This document shows, piece after piece, positions 23,826 through 35,527 of a DNA stretch of 64,000 nucleotides. Made by a program: the position numbers and the translations under genes. Source of the stretch: Excoecaria cochinchinensis. Lineage: Eukaryota > Streptophyta > Magnoliopsida > Malpighiales > Euphorbiaceae. Every line of letters starts with the position of its first letter. Positions within the stretch are counted from its first letter, which is position 1. Location: assembly GCA_947683425.1 (NCBI GenBank), contig CANTUQ010000058.1:16059501-16123500 (forward strand), read 5' to 3'. Below the pieces are notes generated by a model. It worked only from the letters and a program-made list of their open reading frames with translations. It was not told the origin of the DNA and made no database searches.

Positions 23826-24342
23826 GCAAAGTCTATGGGTAGGAAGCCTACATATCCTGAAGTATTTATGCATACCCACACAAAAAAGTATGATGGTCAG
23901 ACATTCGTCACTACCCGTTGCAGACAACTCAATGTGTGTAAAATTTATACATCAATATTAATTATTTTAAGAAAATATAGCTAATTCATTGTAACTATTG
24001 TAATGATAGGAGCAAATACAAGAGACACTCACTCAACGGCGGCAGAGCTCTGAAAGTGTTAATGAGAGCCGTATATTTTTTGAAACAGTTGGTGGTAAGA
24101 ATAACCGAGGAAGGATTTTTAGTTTAGGTTCAATTGCAAACACTTTCCATTCGAATTCCTCTGCATCATCTATTGCTGCTTGTAGTAAGCGGTGTGAATC
24201 TTCTCAGAAAGTCGTGCAGCTAGAGACTGCACTCACCTTGTTGATGGATATTGTAACCTAGCTAAAGAATCGGGTAGAAGATTTGGAAACCAAGGGTGCT
24301 CAGCAGCCAGATCGTCCTCATTCACCTCCACCAACTACATAG
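23826..24342 (+). pseudogene. CACTA-2 Transposase_24 / TNPA-like C-terminal remnant
   Basis: An exon from 23826 (acceptor ...TTATGCAG) reads 'MGRKPTYPEVFMHTHTKKYD' then 'GQTFVTTRCRQLN', and a second exon from 24010 (acceptor ...ATGATAG) reads 'SESVNESRIFFETVGGK', 'GRIFSLGS' and ends 'RPHSPPPTT' before TAG at 24340. It matches the CACTA-1 exon at 5276-5169 motif for motif. There is one in-frame TAG at about 24259. Known members of the family are DNA-binding accessory factors for CACTA transposition. The N-terminal portion is missing. Confidence 0.72.
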
Positions 24343-24565
24343 CATAGATTTGTAATTTTTTGTTATTGATACTAATTTTATGTTGTTTTTATGATGGTTT
24401 TCATGGATTTTTACTTTATAGTAATATAATATATTTTCAGGATTTTAATTACTATGCATTAATTTTTATATTATATTGTCAATAAGAATATTTTCTCAAA
24501 TTTCATTATAAATTTGGATTATATTTATTTATAACTAAAAAATTTGAATGAAATTTAAAAATCAA

Positions 24566-25171
24566 AATAGCAATGGAAAAGAATTTCCGTTGCTATTTTT
24601 AGCAACGGAAAAGAATTTCCATTGCTATTTTTAGCAACAGACCAAAAATTCCATTGCTAATTTGGTTGCTAAACAGTGGAAATCGGTTGTTTCTGATGCT
24701 ATATTTAGCAACAAAATATGCATTCGGTTGCTATATATAGCAACGAAAATATTATTTCGTTGCTATATATAGCAATGGATATCTAATTCCGTTGCTGCCT
24801 ATAGCAACGGAAACTTTTTTTCGTTGCTGCCTATAGCAACGGAATAATAATTTCGTTGCTATATATAGAAACGAAAATTTTATTCCGTTGGTAAATATAG
24901 CAACGAAAAATAATTCGATTGTTAATATTGACCAATTCACCAAAACGAATATTGGTTAGATTTAGCAACGGAATGAGATTGCCATTGCTAAATTTAACAA
25001 CAAAATTGATTGTCGTTGCTAAATTTAGCAACGAAAATAGTGTTCGGTTGCTAAAAATTACCCACCGTCAAATTTGCAACCGTTTTTTTCGTTACTAATT
25101 CTGATTAGCAATGAAAAATCAATAGATTCGATTGCTAATTTTTGTTGCTATTTGATAAATTTCTTATAGTG
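24566..25171 (-). repeat. CACTA-2 right subterminal repeats and terminus
   Basis: Dense TAGCAACGGA/TCCGTTGCTA pairs at 15-40 bp spacing without the 90 bp higher-order unit of the left end, ending ATTTCTTATAGTG at 25159-25171. Confidence 0.88.
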
Positions 25172-25913
25172 CATGTACAAGTCATGTGAAGCATAAAGCA
25201 TGTGCAATACATGTGCTTAATGAATGGACTTAAGGGCTGTTTTTATTTGGGCTTTTTATTGGAGCCTTCATTAATGTTTTAATAAAGATTTTATGATTTT
25301 AATAAACCTTAAAACATGTGGCTTTTGTTTATTAGGGTCAGATTAGGTTTATTTCAGGTAATAAAGCTTAAATTGTTGTTTTAGGCTCAATTAGTGGTCT
25401 AGGCCAACATTGTGCTTAAGTAGCTTTTAAGTTGAGTTAAATATAATAAGTTTAGCTTAGCTTTAATGGGCTGGATGAAATTACAAGTGAGCCCATTCGT
25501 TTGGTCTTGTTTTTTACTATTTCAAGTAGGAAAAGGCCTAATTTTCATTCCTAACTCACATGGGAATTTGGCCTACTTTTCTAATTAGGGTTTAGGTTAT
25601 TTAAGAGACTATAAATACCTCATAATAAGCATTGTAAGGGGGACTTTTGAGACTTTTATTTGGCTTGGCCAAATTCTTCATTGGAGATGATTGTTTGTCT
25701 TCTTGTTTTGCATCAAGAATTTTTAATTCTTATCAAGGTATTTAATTTGTGGCAAATTCTGTTCTTGTGTTTTAAAATCAATCTATTATAAGCGTTTCCA
25801 TTCACATAGTTGTTTGGAGGTTCTTTAGATTGGGAATTTATTCTTATTCATGTTCATGCCATATTGTGTGTTCAAGGGGGTTTCGGGTTCTTTAGCCTTG
25901 GGGTTCCGCATCA

Positions 25914-28900
25914 AGTTTCCTTGTGACATTCATCATGAATTCCTTGCCTTCTCAATATGGTCCATTCCAAATAAATTACAACACTATTAAGGATAAATGG
26001 AATGTGACAGAATTGAAAACTATGCTAATTAAGCAAGGCTGAAGAAACAAGGATCTCACTCAGTTAATCTCATGGGTCAGCCAAGAGATAATAAGAAACC
26101 AAGAAAGCAGTATGGAAAGGGGAATAAAAGACCATTGAAGGTTAATGAGTCATCTTCCCAAATCCACAAGAAGGAATCAAAGACAGTTATGTGTCATTTC
26201 TGTGGAAAGCCTGGACACTACAAGAAAGACTGTCAGAAACGTAAGGCATGGTTCGAAAGTAAAGGTAAGCCTTGTGCTTTCGTATGTTTCGAATGAAATT
26301 TGACAAAAGTTCCTTATAATACTTGGTGGATTAATTCCGGTTGTACCACTCATATTTCAAATACGATGCAGGGATTTCTTACGACCCAAACCATAAATGC
26401 AAATGAAAAATTTGTGTTTATGGATAACCGAGTCAAAGCTCTAGTTGAAGCCATCGGAACCTATCATTTGATTTTAGACACTGAACATCATTTAGATCTT
26501 TTCCAAACTCTTTATATTCCTTTTGTTTCTCGTAATTTAATTTTCGTGTCAAAACTTGATACAGCTGGATATTATCTTAAGGTTGAAAATGAATGTTGTA
26601 GTTTGTTTAAGCATAATTATTTTATTGGTTCTGGTGTTCTTTGTGATGGTTTATATAAATTAAATCTTGATAGTTTGTTTACTGAGATTCTTTTGACCTT
26701 ACATCATAATGTTGGTACAAAACGTGATTTAGTTGATGAAAATTTAGCTTACTTGTGGCATAAGCGTTTGGGTCACATATCCAAAAAAAGAATGCAAAAA
26801 TTGGTAAAGAATGAAATTCTTCCTAATTTGGATTTTATAGATCTTGGTATTTGTGTGGATTGTATTAAGGGAAAACTCACAAAACACACAATTAAGAAGA
26901 AAGCCACAAGAAGTACACAGCTCCTTGAAATTATACACACTGATATATGTGGACCTTTTGATGTTCCATCTTTTGGTGGAGAAAAGTACCATCTTTTGGT
27001 GGAGAAAAGTATTTTATCACCTTCATTGACAATTTTTCACGTTATGGATATGTCTATTTATTACATGAGAAATCTCAATCAGTAAATGCCTTAGAGGTGT
27101 TTATCACTGAGGTTGAAAGACAATTAGATAGAAAAGTGAAAACCGTCAGATTTGATAGAGGTAGTGAATATTATGGAAGGTATGATGAAATGGAACAACA
27201 TCCAGGTCCATTTGCTAAATTCCTTGAAAAGCATGGCATTTGTGCTCAATACACAATGACAGGTACACTGCAGCGAAATGGTATTACAAAAAAGCATAAT
27301 CGTACTTTAATGGACATAGTTAGATGCATGTTAAGCTCTTTTTACCTTTATCATTGTGGATGTATGCTTTGAAAACTGCCATGTATTTATTGAACAAGGT
27401 TCCTAGTAAGGCAGTTCCGAAAAATCCTTTTGAACTGTAGACAGGAAGGAAATCCAGTTTGAGACACCTACATGTTTGGGGTTGCCCGGCAGAAATAAGA
27501 GTTTATAATCCACATGAAAGAAAGCTGGATTCAAAAACAATCAGCGGGTTTTTCGCAGTTATCCAAAAAATTTAAAAGATATATATTTTATTGTCCTAAC
27601 TGTAGTACGAGAATTGTTGAAACTGAAAATGCATGTTTCATTGAAAATGGTAAAATTAGTGGGAGTGTTGAACCACGTAAAGTGAAAATTCAAGAAGTTA
27701 GGGTGGAGATTTCTTTACCTCAAACTTCTTCTCAAGTTGTTGCTCCTACAGTTGTTGAACACTTAGATAACATACAAGGACAATAAATGAATGATGAAAC
27801 ACCCCATAATGAAGTAGTTGTTAATGAACCAGTAGTGGATGAACCACAATATGTGGCATTAAGAAGATCTGAAAGGCAAAGAAGATTTGCTCTCTGATAA
27901 TTATGTGGTTTATCTGCAAAAGTCAGAATTTAACTTAGGAATCGATGATGATCCAGTTTTATTTTTACATGCCATAGATAGTAAAAATTCTATGAAATGG
28001 TTAAATGCCATGAAAGAAGAGATGAAATCAATGGATCACAATGAAGTCTGGGATCTTGTTGAAATGCCAGAAGGTTGTAAAAGAGTTGGGTGTAAATGGG
28101 CCTTTAAGACTAAGCGCGACTCTAATGGCAATATCAAAAGACATAAAGCTAGACTCGTTGCCAAAAGTTTCACTCAGAAAGATGGCATTAACTATAAAGA
28201 GACCTTTTCTCCTATTTCATAAAAGGACTCATTTAGAATTATCATGGCATTGGTAGCTTATTATGATTTGGAGCTTCATCAAATAGATGTGAAAACTACC
28301 TTTCTGAATGGGAATTTAGAAGAAGAAGTCTACATGGACCAACCTGAAGGTTTTCCTATTAAAGGAAAGGAACATATGGTGTGTAAACTTAAAAAGTCAA
28401 TATACGAACTTAAATAAGCTTCCCGATAATGGTATCTCAAGTTCAATGATACCATCACTTGCTTTGGATTTAAGGAAAATATTATTGATCGATGTATATA
28501 TCTGAAAGTCAATGGGAGCAAGTTTATAATTTTGATCCTGTATGTTGATGATATTCTGCTTGCCACTAATGATCTTGGCTTGTTACATGAGATCAAGAGA
28601 TTTCTTTCTAAAATGAAAGATTTAGGTGAGGTATCCTATGTGATTGGAATTGAAATATTCCGTGAAAGATCACAAGGAATATTGGGATTGTCTCAAAAGG
28701 CATATATCAACAAAGTTCTAGAGAATTTAAAATTGAAAGGTGCTCCTCAAGTGTTGTTCCAATTCAGAAACGAGATAAATTTAGTCTTATGTAATGCCCA
28801 AAGAATGAATTGGAACGCAAGGAAATGGAACGGATTCCATATACTTCCATCGTTGGTAGCTTAATGTATGCTCAACAATTAGTTTTGTTGTTGGAATGCT

Positions 28901-29501
28901 GGACAGGTATCAAAGTAATCCAGGAATGGATCATTGGAAAGCTGCAAATAAAGTACTAAGATACTTGCAAGGAACAAAAGACCACATGCTTACTTATAGG
29001 AGATTCGGTCATCTGGAGGTAATAGGCTATTCGGATTCAGATTATGCTAGATGTGTTGATACAAGAAAATCCACATTTGGCTACTTGTTCCTATTAGCTG
29101 GAGGGGCAATTTCATGGAAGAGTGCAAAGCAGTCTGTCATCACTGCATCAACCATGGAAGCAGAGTTTGTAGCATGCTTTGAGGCTATAGTTCATGGATT
29201 GTGGCTGCAAAACTTTATTTCAGGACTTGAAATTATCGACAGTATTGCCAAGCCGCTAAAAATTTATTGTGATAATTCTGCAGCAGTGTTCTTCTCTAAA
29301 AATGACAAGTATTCAAAGGGTGCTAAACATATGGAATTGAAATACTTTGCCGTTAAAGAAGAAGTTCAAAAACAACGAGTGTCAATCGAACATATTAGCA
29401 CTAATTTCATGATTGCGGATCCGTTGACAAAAGGGTTGCCACCAAAGATATTTAATGCACATGTTGAGAGAATGGGCATTACTGAAAATCATTATTGTTA
29501 G
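25914..29501 (+). pseudogene. Copia gag C-terminus and pol (protease, integrase, reverse transcriptase, RNase H), broken
   Basis: After the gypsy insertion, gag resumes at 25914. A CCHC zinc knuckle (C-x2-C-x4-H-x4-C, 'CHFCGKPGHYKKDC') is at about 26192-26233. Protease follows with 'WWINSGCTTHIS', where the catalytic Asp of D-S/T-G is Asn. GAG-pre-integrase ('LWHKRLGHIS') and integrase ('HTDICGPF', 'RFDRGSEY') lie at about 26750-27250, reverse transcriptase with 'YVDDILLATND' at 28540, and RNase H with 'SWKSAKQSVITASTMEAEF' at about 29110. Stops occur near 26296, 27440 and 28220, a 23-bp duplication shifts the frame at 26989, and further stops interrupt the reverse transcriptase. It cannot make a working polyprotein. 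Confidence 0.92.
26966..27011 (+). repeat. 23-bp tandem duplication in the integrase region
   Basis: CCATCTTTTGGTGGAGAAAA plus GTA occurs twice in a row (26966-26988, 26989-27011). Being 23 bp, it shifts the frame inside the integrase catalytic core. Confidence 0.92.
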
Positions 29502-29814
29502 TTTGATGAAGTTTATGTTCTTTATGTACTTGATTGACATTGTGAGCTCATTTAGTGTGTGTTTTGATATTTTAATGCATCATGTTTTATTATGTTGAAT
29601 ATTGTATATACATGAGTGAATTATATTGACATAACAGGATTAGTCTCTAACAAAGACATTATCGTTGGCCATTATGATATATGTCTCCATTACAAATTAC
29701 ATTGAGTATAAAACTAGTATTGTGATTCATAGAAGGGATTATGTCGATATAATAACATACAACCGCTATGATCCTTATTAGTTAGTTTTGTGCTAAATAG
29801 TAATTTTATTTTTT

Positions 29815-29816
<2 letters not shown>

Positions 29817-29845
<29 letters not shown>
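29817..29845 (+). repeat. G homopolymer, 29 bases
   Basis: Uninterrupted G run after T-rich sequence, between RNase H and the 3' LTR of the copia element. Confidence 0.9.
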
Positions 29846-29848
<3 letters not shown>

Positions 29849-29917
29849 TGAGAGGATTTAGTTTACACTATGCATATTATGATTATTATTAAATCATGAA
29901 GTTAAATAATGACATAT

Positions 29918-29933
29918 AGGCCAAGTGGGAGAA
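29918..29933 (+). other. Polypurine tract of the copia element
   Basis: GGCCAAGTGGGAGAA directly precedes the 3' LTR start; this wording is typical of plant copia elements. Confidence 0.85.
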
Positions 29934-30196
29934 TGTTGAATTTTGTTAATTGTGGTCCATGTGTTTATATAAATATAAATATTATTAATTATATATTTAT
30001 TAAATGTTAAATATATTATATTAGATTTAATAATATTAAGTACTAAATCCTATTGGTCAATAGGAGATATATTTTAACTGTACATTAATGGAATGTCAGT
30101 TAATAAAAGAATTAAAAAAAAAAAAGACCGGTCATCTCTCTAACCAGTTATCGTAACCTATCTCTCTATCAGAAAAGGTATTATATCAAAATAAAA

Positions 30197-30231
<35 letters not shown>

Positions 30232-30428
30232 GGTTGAAAGAGAGAGAAATACAGTTTTCTAAAGAAATTTTGTGGTGATTAATTGTTATTCATCAAAGAG
30301 TTCATCATGAATCAAGGTATGCTTATTTTCTCTAATTTATATATATTGTGAAAATCATAAAATTTTGCGATTTGGGAATTAGGCTTTGTGCATTATTGAT
30401 TTGCATAAAATTAAGAAATTTTCCTACA
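29934..30428 (+). repeat. 3' LTR of the copia element
   Basis: 495 bp, longer than the 5' LTR mainly because of a 34-base G run at 30197-30230. Contains 'ATGAATCAAGGTATGC', a consensus version of the proposed leader exon and donor. Confidence 0.93.
30197..30230 (+). repeat. G homopolymer, 34 bases, in the copia 3' LTR
   Basis: The corresponding spot in the 5' LTR (about 11757-11772) is A-rich followed by GGG, so the run expanded after insertion or is an assembly effect. Confidence 0.9.
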
Positions 30429-30861
30429 TTAAATCTTTATCTTTTCTGTTACTTTTATGATTTAACTGTTAATTCAATTAATTGGCCAAATTAAATTATG
30501 AAAGAAATTGATTAATCTAAAAGCATGTTAACACTACAAAAAAACAAGAAATTAGCGATGGACAATTCCGTCGCTAATTGAGAGAATTCAGTCGCTAATT
30601 CATTTTAGCGACAAGACGACGACTCGTCGTTATTCCGGCCGTCGCAAAAAATTTGCGACTAAAACAAAAACAGTCGCTAAATATAGCGACGGAATAGCGA
30701 CTGAAAAATCGTCGCTAATTGACTCCCACAAGTAGTCGTGAGGTGCTTTAAAAAATATTAGCGACGGATATTTGCGTCGCTAATCCGTCGCTAATTTAAT
30801 TATTATTATTATTATTTTTTTGCAATTTAATATTATTATTATTATTTGCAATTTAATTTTA

Positions 30862-30898
<37 letters not shown>

Positions 30899-31483
30899 GT
30901 TGTAACCTTCAAAATTTAATTTATATAAATACCAATTCTCCTATATAATTATTTTTAAAAATATGATATAATAAAAGTACATTAAATTTTATAGTACTTA
31001 AAAAGTACTTACAAAAATAAAATATTAAAATTACTCATCATACAAACTAACAATTCAACCGATTTTTCTCTTATATATTTTGTGCTTCTGTTTGTTTTTC
31101 AAAATAGATTTGACTTTTTGCAAACTCTTTTAGTCCGGCAACTAAACAAATCCTGCAACCAATAAAATAAGTATAAACAACCCAACATACTTTGTTATCT
31201 CTTAAAAGTTAATATGATACTTTTAACATGTATTTAAAAAATTAATAATAATTAAACGAAATAACAATAATTGGAATACATGCTTTCTAATGAAACTAAT
31301 AAAATGTGACTCTAACTTAATATGTCATTTAATCTTACCGAAATTTCGACAGAATTCCCTTTATAATATTGTCTATCTCCCTGTAAAAAAAGAAAGTCTT
31401 TTACATTTTAAAATCACACATTCATTCACCATATTCTAAATCAAACTCCAACACAAATTTTCCCGTCCTGCAGTACATAAACC

Positions 31484-31484
31484 A

Positions 31485-31562
<78 letters not shown>
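31484..31562. repeat. (AT)n dinucleotide tract
   Basis: About 39 uninterrupted AT units inside CACTA-3, the longest such tract in the window. Confidence 0.95.
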
Positions 31563-31565
<3 letters not shown>

Positions 31566-32164
31566 ACTTACAATTTAAAAGAAATCTTCTAATTTCACTT
31601 ACAATCTATTATAACTCGTAGGCTTACATATATATTTATATGTCCATCAAATAATTTATTTTTTTTCCCTATTTCAAGTCATTGTGAATAATCTTCAACA
31701 TAAATTTATATTTTATTTATTCATAGGTTAGGTTGTATACTTTACATATAATAATAAACTTAGATATTCTTCTTCGTTTCATATAAAGTTTGTATAAATT
31801 AATTAGACCAAAAAATATCCTATTAGTGATGCCAAAAAAATTAAAGAAAAGCTCTTTAATCCTCCCATTTTCTTTTTCAGATATGGATTTTGGGATATTA
31901 ACTGTGATAATTAAAAGGGTATATATATATATATAACTATTTTGCTAAGGGTCTAATAGTCTAGAGTTGAGTGTCTGCCTCCTAATGAAAAAAAATTAAA
32001 AGTTCAATTCTTTATGGTGCAATTAAAATAAGTATATATGCTGAAATGTACTATAGTTAATTAAGAGAATTTAAATAAATCAGTAGACAACATAATCTCT
32101 TTCAGTCTAATACTTCTCACAAACTCAAAGCTAAATTCATACATATTCTCAAAATTTTACTTAC

Positions 32165-32231
32165 AAGAACTGGAGGCAGGTTGCACAACTCTTTAGGAAT
32201 ATGACCAAACAGCCTATTGCTATATAGCGTC
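32165..32231 (-). pseudogene. Possible captured leucine-rich-repeat exon in CACTA-3
   Basis: On the minus strand, a 67-bp segment with a good acceptor (TGTTACAG) and donor (GTAAGT) reads 'TLYSNRLFGHIPKELCNLPP'. That fits the LxxNxLxGxIPxELxxLP repeat of plant LRR receptor kinases, whose LRR exons are short like this. It shares the orientation of its host element. The flanking segment 32305-32375 has a faint 'ELGNL' on the same strand but with stops. Single-motif evidence only. Confidence 0.4.
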
Positions 32232-33299
32232 CTGTAACACGGAGAGAAAAATTATAAATCATTATTGTTATCAGCTGTCAAAAGAATTTTAAAAAGTCAG
32301 AACCGAAGGCAGCTAAACCTCAAACCACCATTACAAGTTGCCAAGTTCTTATTTTCCTACATTCAGCACTAAACTGCCCATCACAAAGTCAGCAGAAAAA
32401 AAAAATAATTGATGATAAAATTTTAATTTTCTTGATATGATGATAATTAGCTATTGGTTTAGTTGATGACCTAATACAGATAAGAATCAACAGAATTGGT
32501 CCAAAAGGAAAACGTATTAAGGTAAAAAAGCATCAAAAACCAAGAAACAATTGGTGAAATTAATGATAATTAAGTTTAAAGACAAGGTTTACCTTTATCG
32601 ACCTTCATATAACATATGCATATCATACACAAAATTGGAGAAGGCAATACAAATTAATGGCACAATGTGGACGAAAGAAGACTGCCCCAGATTTCAGTTG
32701 TTATCAGGCTTCCCCGTGGACCAACTCAATAGACACTACAAGAAAAACGGAAAATAGAGACGGAAAATAGAGACGAAAATTTTTCCGTCTCTAAATAGAG
32801 ACGGAAATCAGTTTTCCGTCTCTAAATAGAGACGGAAATAATTTTTCGTCTCTATTTAGAGACGGAAAAATTTTCGTCTCTATTTTTCGTCTCTATTTAT
32901 GGCGGGATCGTTTCCCTCCAAAATTTGAGACCGAAAATAGAGACGGAAATTTTTTCCGTCTCTAAATAGAGACGGAAAAATTATTCCGTCTCTAAATAGA
33001 GACGGAAAATATATTTCCGTCTCTAAATAGAGACCGAAACAATTCCGTCTCTATTTAGAGACGGAAAAATATTTCGGTCTCTAAATTTAGAGACGGAAAG
33101 CAATTTTCGTCTCTAAATTTAGAGACCGAAATATTTTTCCGTCTCTAAATAGAGACGGAATTGTTTCGGTCTCTATTTAGAGACGGAAATATATTATCCG
33201 TCTCTATTTAGAGACGGTATAATCGTGCGGTCTCTAAATAGAGACGGAAAATCAATTTCTGTCTCTATTTTAGGGATATTAGAAAGAATTAAGTTAGAA

Positions 33300-33860
33300 T
33301 TAAGTGGGGTATGAGTTGTAGAAGAATAATAAAATAGAAAGGAAAGGGGAGAACACGGTGTGAACGGGGAAAGGGAGAACAGAAAACCGAAGAGAGAAAG
33401 AGAGGGAGAGGAGGTGGAGCACGGCGGGAGGGGGCAGAGCAGCTAGCGGTGGTCGGCGGCGAGCAGCAGCTCCTCGCAACGCCGATCTCGGCGTCCTTTC
33501 CTCCCCCAATGCGACGTCGCCGTTTTAGGAGAGCGAAAGAAGCACCGCGAGCTTCTCTTGCGTTTTCCGGCGAGCTCCGACGGTGAGAGGCGACACGAGT
33601 GGTGCGAATGGACTCACGGTGGCAAGGCGAAGCTTCCGGTGGCCGTGGATCTCCCTCAATCGCCGGCGATGAGTAGGTCGGAGGAGAAGAAAACAGAAGT
33701 TTTCGACGGCGATTCTGGTGAAACGACTGGCCTTCACGGCGCGTGACCACCGGAGAAGAAACCCCGAGGCTTCAAGCTCCCTACGGGTGGTTTCGGTGCC
33801 TCCGGTTGAGCTCCGGCGACACTCCGGCGAGTCTCCGACGACGGTAAAATGGACCAAAAA
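33300..33860 (+). other. GC-rich leader region of CACTA-4
   Basis: High-GC stretch with many 'ccggcga' and 'cggtgg' motifs. Long open frames occur in several frames on both strands at once (for example 153 codons on the minus strand at 33750-33289), so none is convincing. It ends near AAAATGGACCAAAAATAG (about 33844). Position matches leaders in the sister elements. Confidence 0.5.
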
Positions 33861-34352
33861 TAGCAGAAAATTGGTATGTGGCTACCAAATTTATTTTTCT
33901 AAGTAATTTTTACATAAGTTAAAATTTGTTAAGAATCTGGTTGAATTTGCACTTTCTTGGTCTTTATTCGGATCCTTTACCTAGTTTTATTTAGCAGTAT
34001 TTTGATTTTACTTGATGTTGAGGACTTGCTCATTTTCGTTTCTTATGAATTGAGAGTTCAAGTTCCAATTTTAGCCGCAGACAGTGTCTAAAATCTTCTT
34101 CTCTCTATCATTTCCAACTGAAATTAGTGAATTTTTTTTATGAACTAAGATATTTCCGGTGTTAGTTCTTCCCTGTTGAAGTATATATTTAGCGCGACCT
34201 GTAATGGCTACTTGAATCAATTAGGGACTAGGACGGTTCGAGTTGAAAATCAATTAGGGAGAAAAAAATTTATTATTATTGACAAATTCTTATGCTTAAT
34301 TTAGCTAATAAGACAGGAGTGTGACTATCTCCACGATAACACAAAAAAATAA

Positions 34353-34398
<46 letters not shown>

Positions 34399-35527
34399 CA
34401 TCAAATGACAAAACTAAAGTTTAGCATTGTGATCAAGTCGCAAATGCTTTGTTTAGGAATAATTTATTTTATTTAGTAGTTATTTAATATATGAGATTTT
34501 GTCATTTGAATGGAGGATTTTTCATGGAATTATAGTTATCATATATAAATATTAAAGTAAAAGTTTTTTTAATGGTTTTATTTTAATATCAATTTCATAA
34601 AGCATAGTCTAAAGGAAGAAAAACTCTTAGAACCTACTTCAAGAAATCTCCCCACCATTTTTTTTTTTTGACAAAAACTTCTAAGTTTTCCATACTAATT
34701 ACTAATTATGGTAAACAGTTAAAAAGTTTGCGTCAAAGTTTTATTGTAATTTACCCTTTTGCTTCTTCTGAGTTAGTTTCTTTTCTTAGAGTTATCTCAT
34801 TGCTTACTTTAATTTAGATTTAATTTCAATTTATAACTAACCAACAAATACTATAATACTATAATAATTAATAAGCAAATAAATCAATTTAACAATAATA
34901 TGATATGATATATACTTCAAAATGAACGGACATTGCAAATTTTTCAATAGTACGAAATTTTTTTTTTATATTTTTTTAATTGCATCTATATGTTTGAAAT
35001 ATGTTGCTTTTATGAGATAAAAATGTGTAAGTCATGCATAGTCAAGTTGTAATTCAATAGTAACGACTATGCTATTATTAACGATACTGTATTAACGGAA
35101 TATCACTTTAAGGGATAAATTCACAACTGTTGGTGATTTTATCCGTTAAATTTAGATGTTTGATGTGAATGGGTAAATTTCTTATTATAATGAGTTTGTT
35201 GTGGAGTTACGATTGGTTGATATTTTACCGAAGTGTTAAAATTGCTGATGTTTGACAGGGGGATAGGGACCCGTATAGGGGGAACTCTGTCCGTTTTTTT
35301 ACAAAATATTTATGATTTTAATTTAGGAAAATGAATCATTATGTAAAACTAATTAGGGATTAAAGCGAAATAGTAGACTAGAGAATTGAGTTCAAATTAA
35401 ATACTAACTTCGACCTTATGATTTTTTCTAAGCAGCTTAATATTAATGAGTAATATGGACAGAAGTTGGAAACGGTCGGCGTACTAATGAGGTCATTGAG
35501 TTACGCGGTACGGTCGGCGTACTAATG

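Larger units (their letters stand above)
18754..25171 (+). mobile_element. CACTA-2: En/Spm-type DNA transposon, inserted in the inverted LTR
   Basis: 6418 bp with termini CATTACAAGAAAAATTG and (inverted) CACTATAAGAAATTTAT and a perfect 3-bp duplication CAT (18751-18753 and 25172-25174). Each terminus has one change from CACTACAAGAAA. Subterminal zones carry TAGCAACGGA/CCGTTGCTA motifs. A GC-rich leader lies at 19980-20295. A C-terminal TNPA-like remnant is at 23826-24342, so the gene runs on the plus strand. No transposase (TNP2-like) core is recognisable: non-autonomous. Confidence 0.92.
13732..25913 (-). mobile_element. Non-autonomous Ty3/gypsy-type LTR element with an inverted (foldback) terminus
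   Basis: Both outer ends begin TGATGCGGAACCCC when read inward and are flanked by a perfect 5-bp duplication AGTTT (13727-13731 and 25914-25918). On the minus strand, a 3' LTR (14623 to 13732) preceded by a polypurine tract and a primer site adjoining a second LTR end (18451-18465) define a normal retroelement body of about 3.8 kb. The 5' end is abnormal: instead of a full LTR it has 223 bp of LTR end followed by an inverted LTR copy. No reverse transcriptase is present, so it depended on a partner. It holds a solo LTR and CACTA-2. Confidence 0.85.
18688..25913 (+). repeat. Inverted LTR copy forming the right end of the gypsy element (split by CACTA-2)
   Basis: Bases 18688-18753 plus 25172-25913 (about 808 bp without CACTA-2) are the reverse complement of about 14535 down to 13732, so they are an LTR in plus orientation lacking roughly its first 88 bases. 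The last 223 bp (25691-25913) form a palindrome with 18465-18687. It ends CCGCATCA directly at the AGTTT target duplication. Confidence 0.85.
11506..30428 (+). mobile_element. Ty1/copia LTR retrotransposon, split by a nested gypsy element
   Basis: Two LTRs (11506-11967 and 29934-30428) share TGTTGAA starts and TTCCTACA ends and are flanked by a perfect TTAAA duplication (11501-11505 and 30429-30433). A tRNA-Met-type primer binding site follows the 5' LTR and a polypurine tract precedes the 3' LTR. Order of domains is gag, zinc knuckle, protease, integrase, reverse transcriptase, RNase H, which is the copia order. Without the 12.2 kb insertion it is about 6.7 kb. Several stops and frameshifts show that it is dead as a protein source. 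Confidence 0.95.

Noticed and set aside
33289..33857. Pro/Arg/Ser-rich open frames of 110-153 codons on the minus strand
   Set aside because: Overlapping open frames on both strands in a GC-rich island; composition effect in the CACTA-4 leader.
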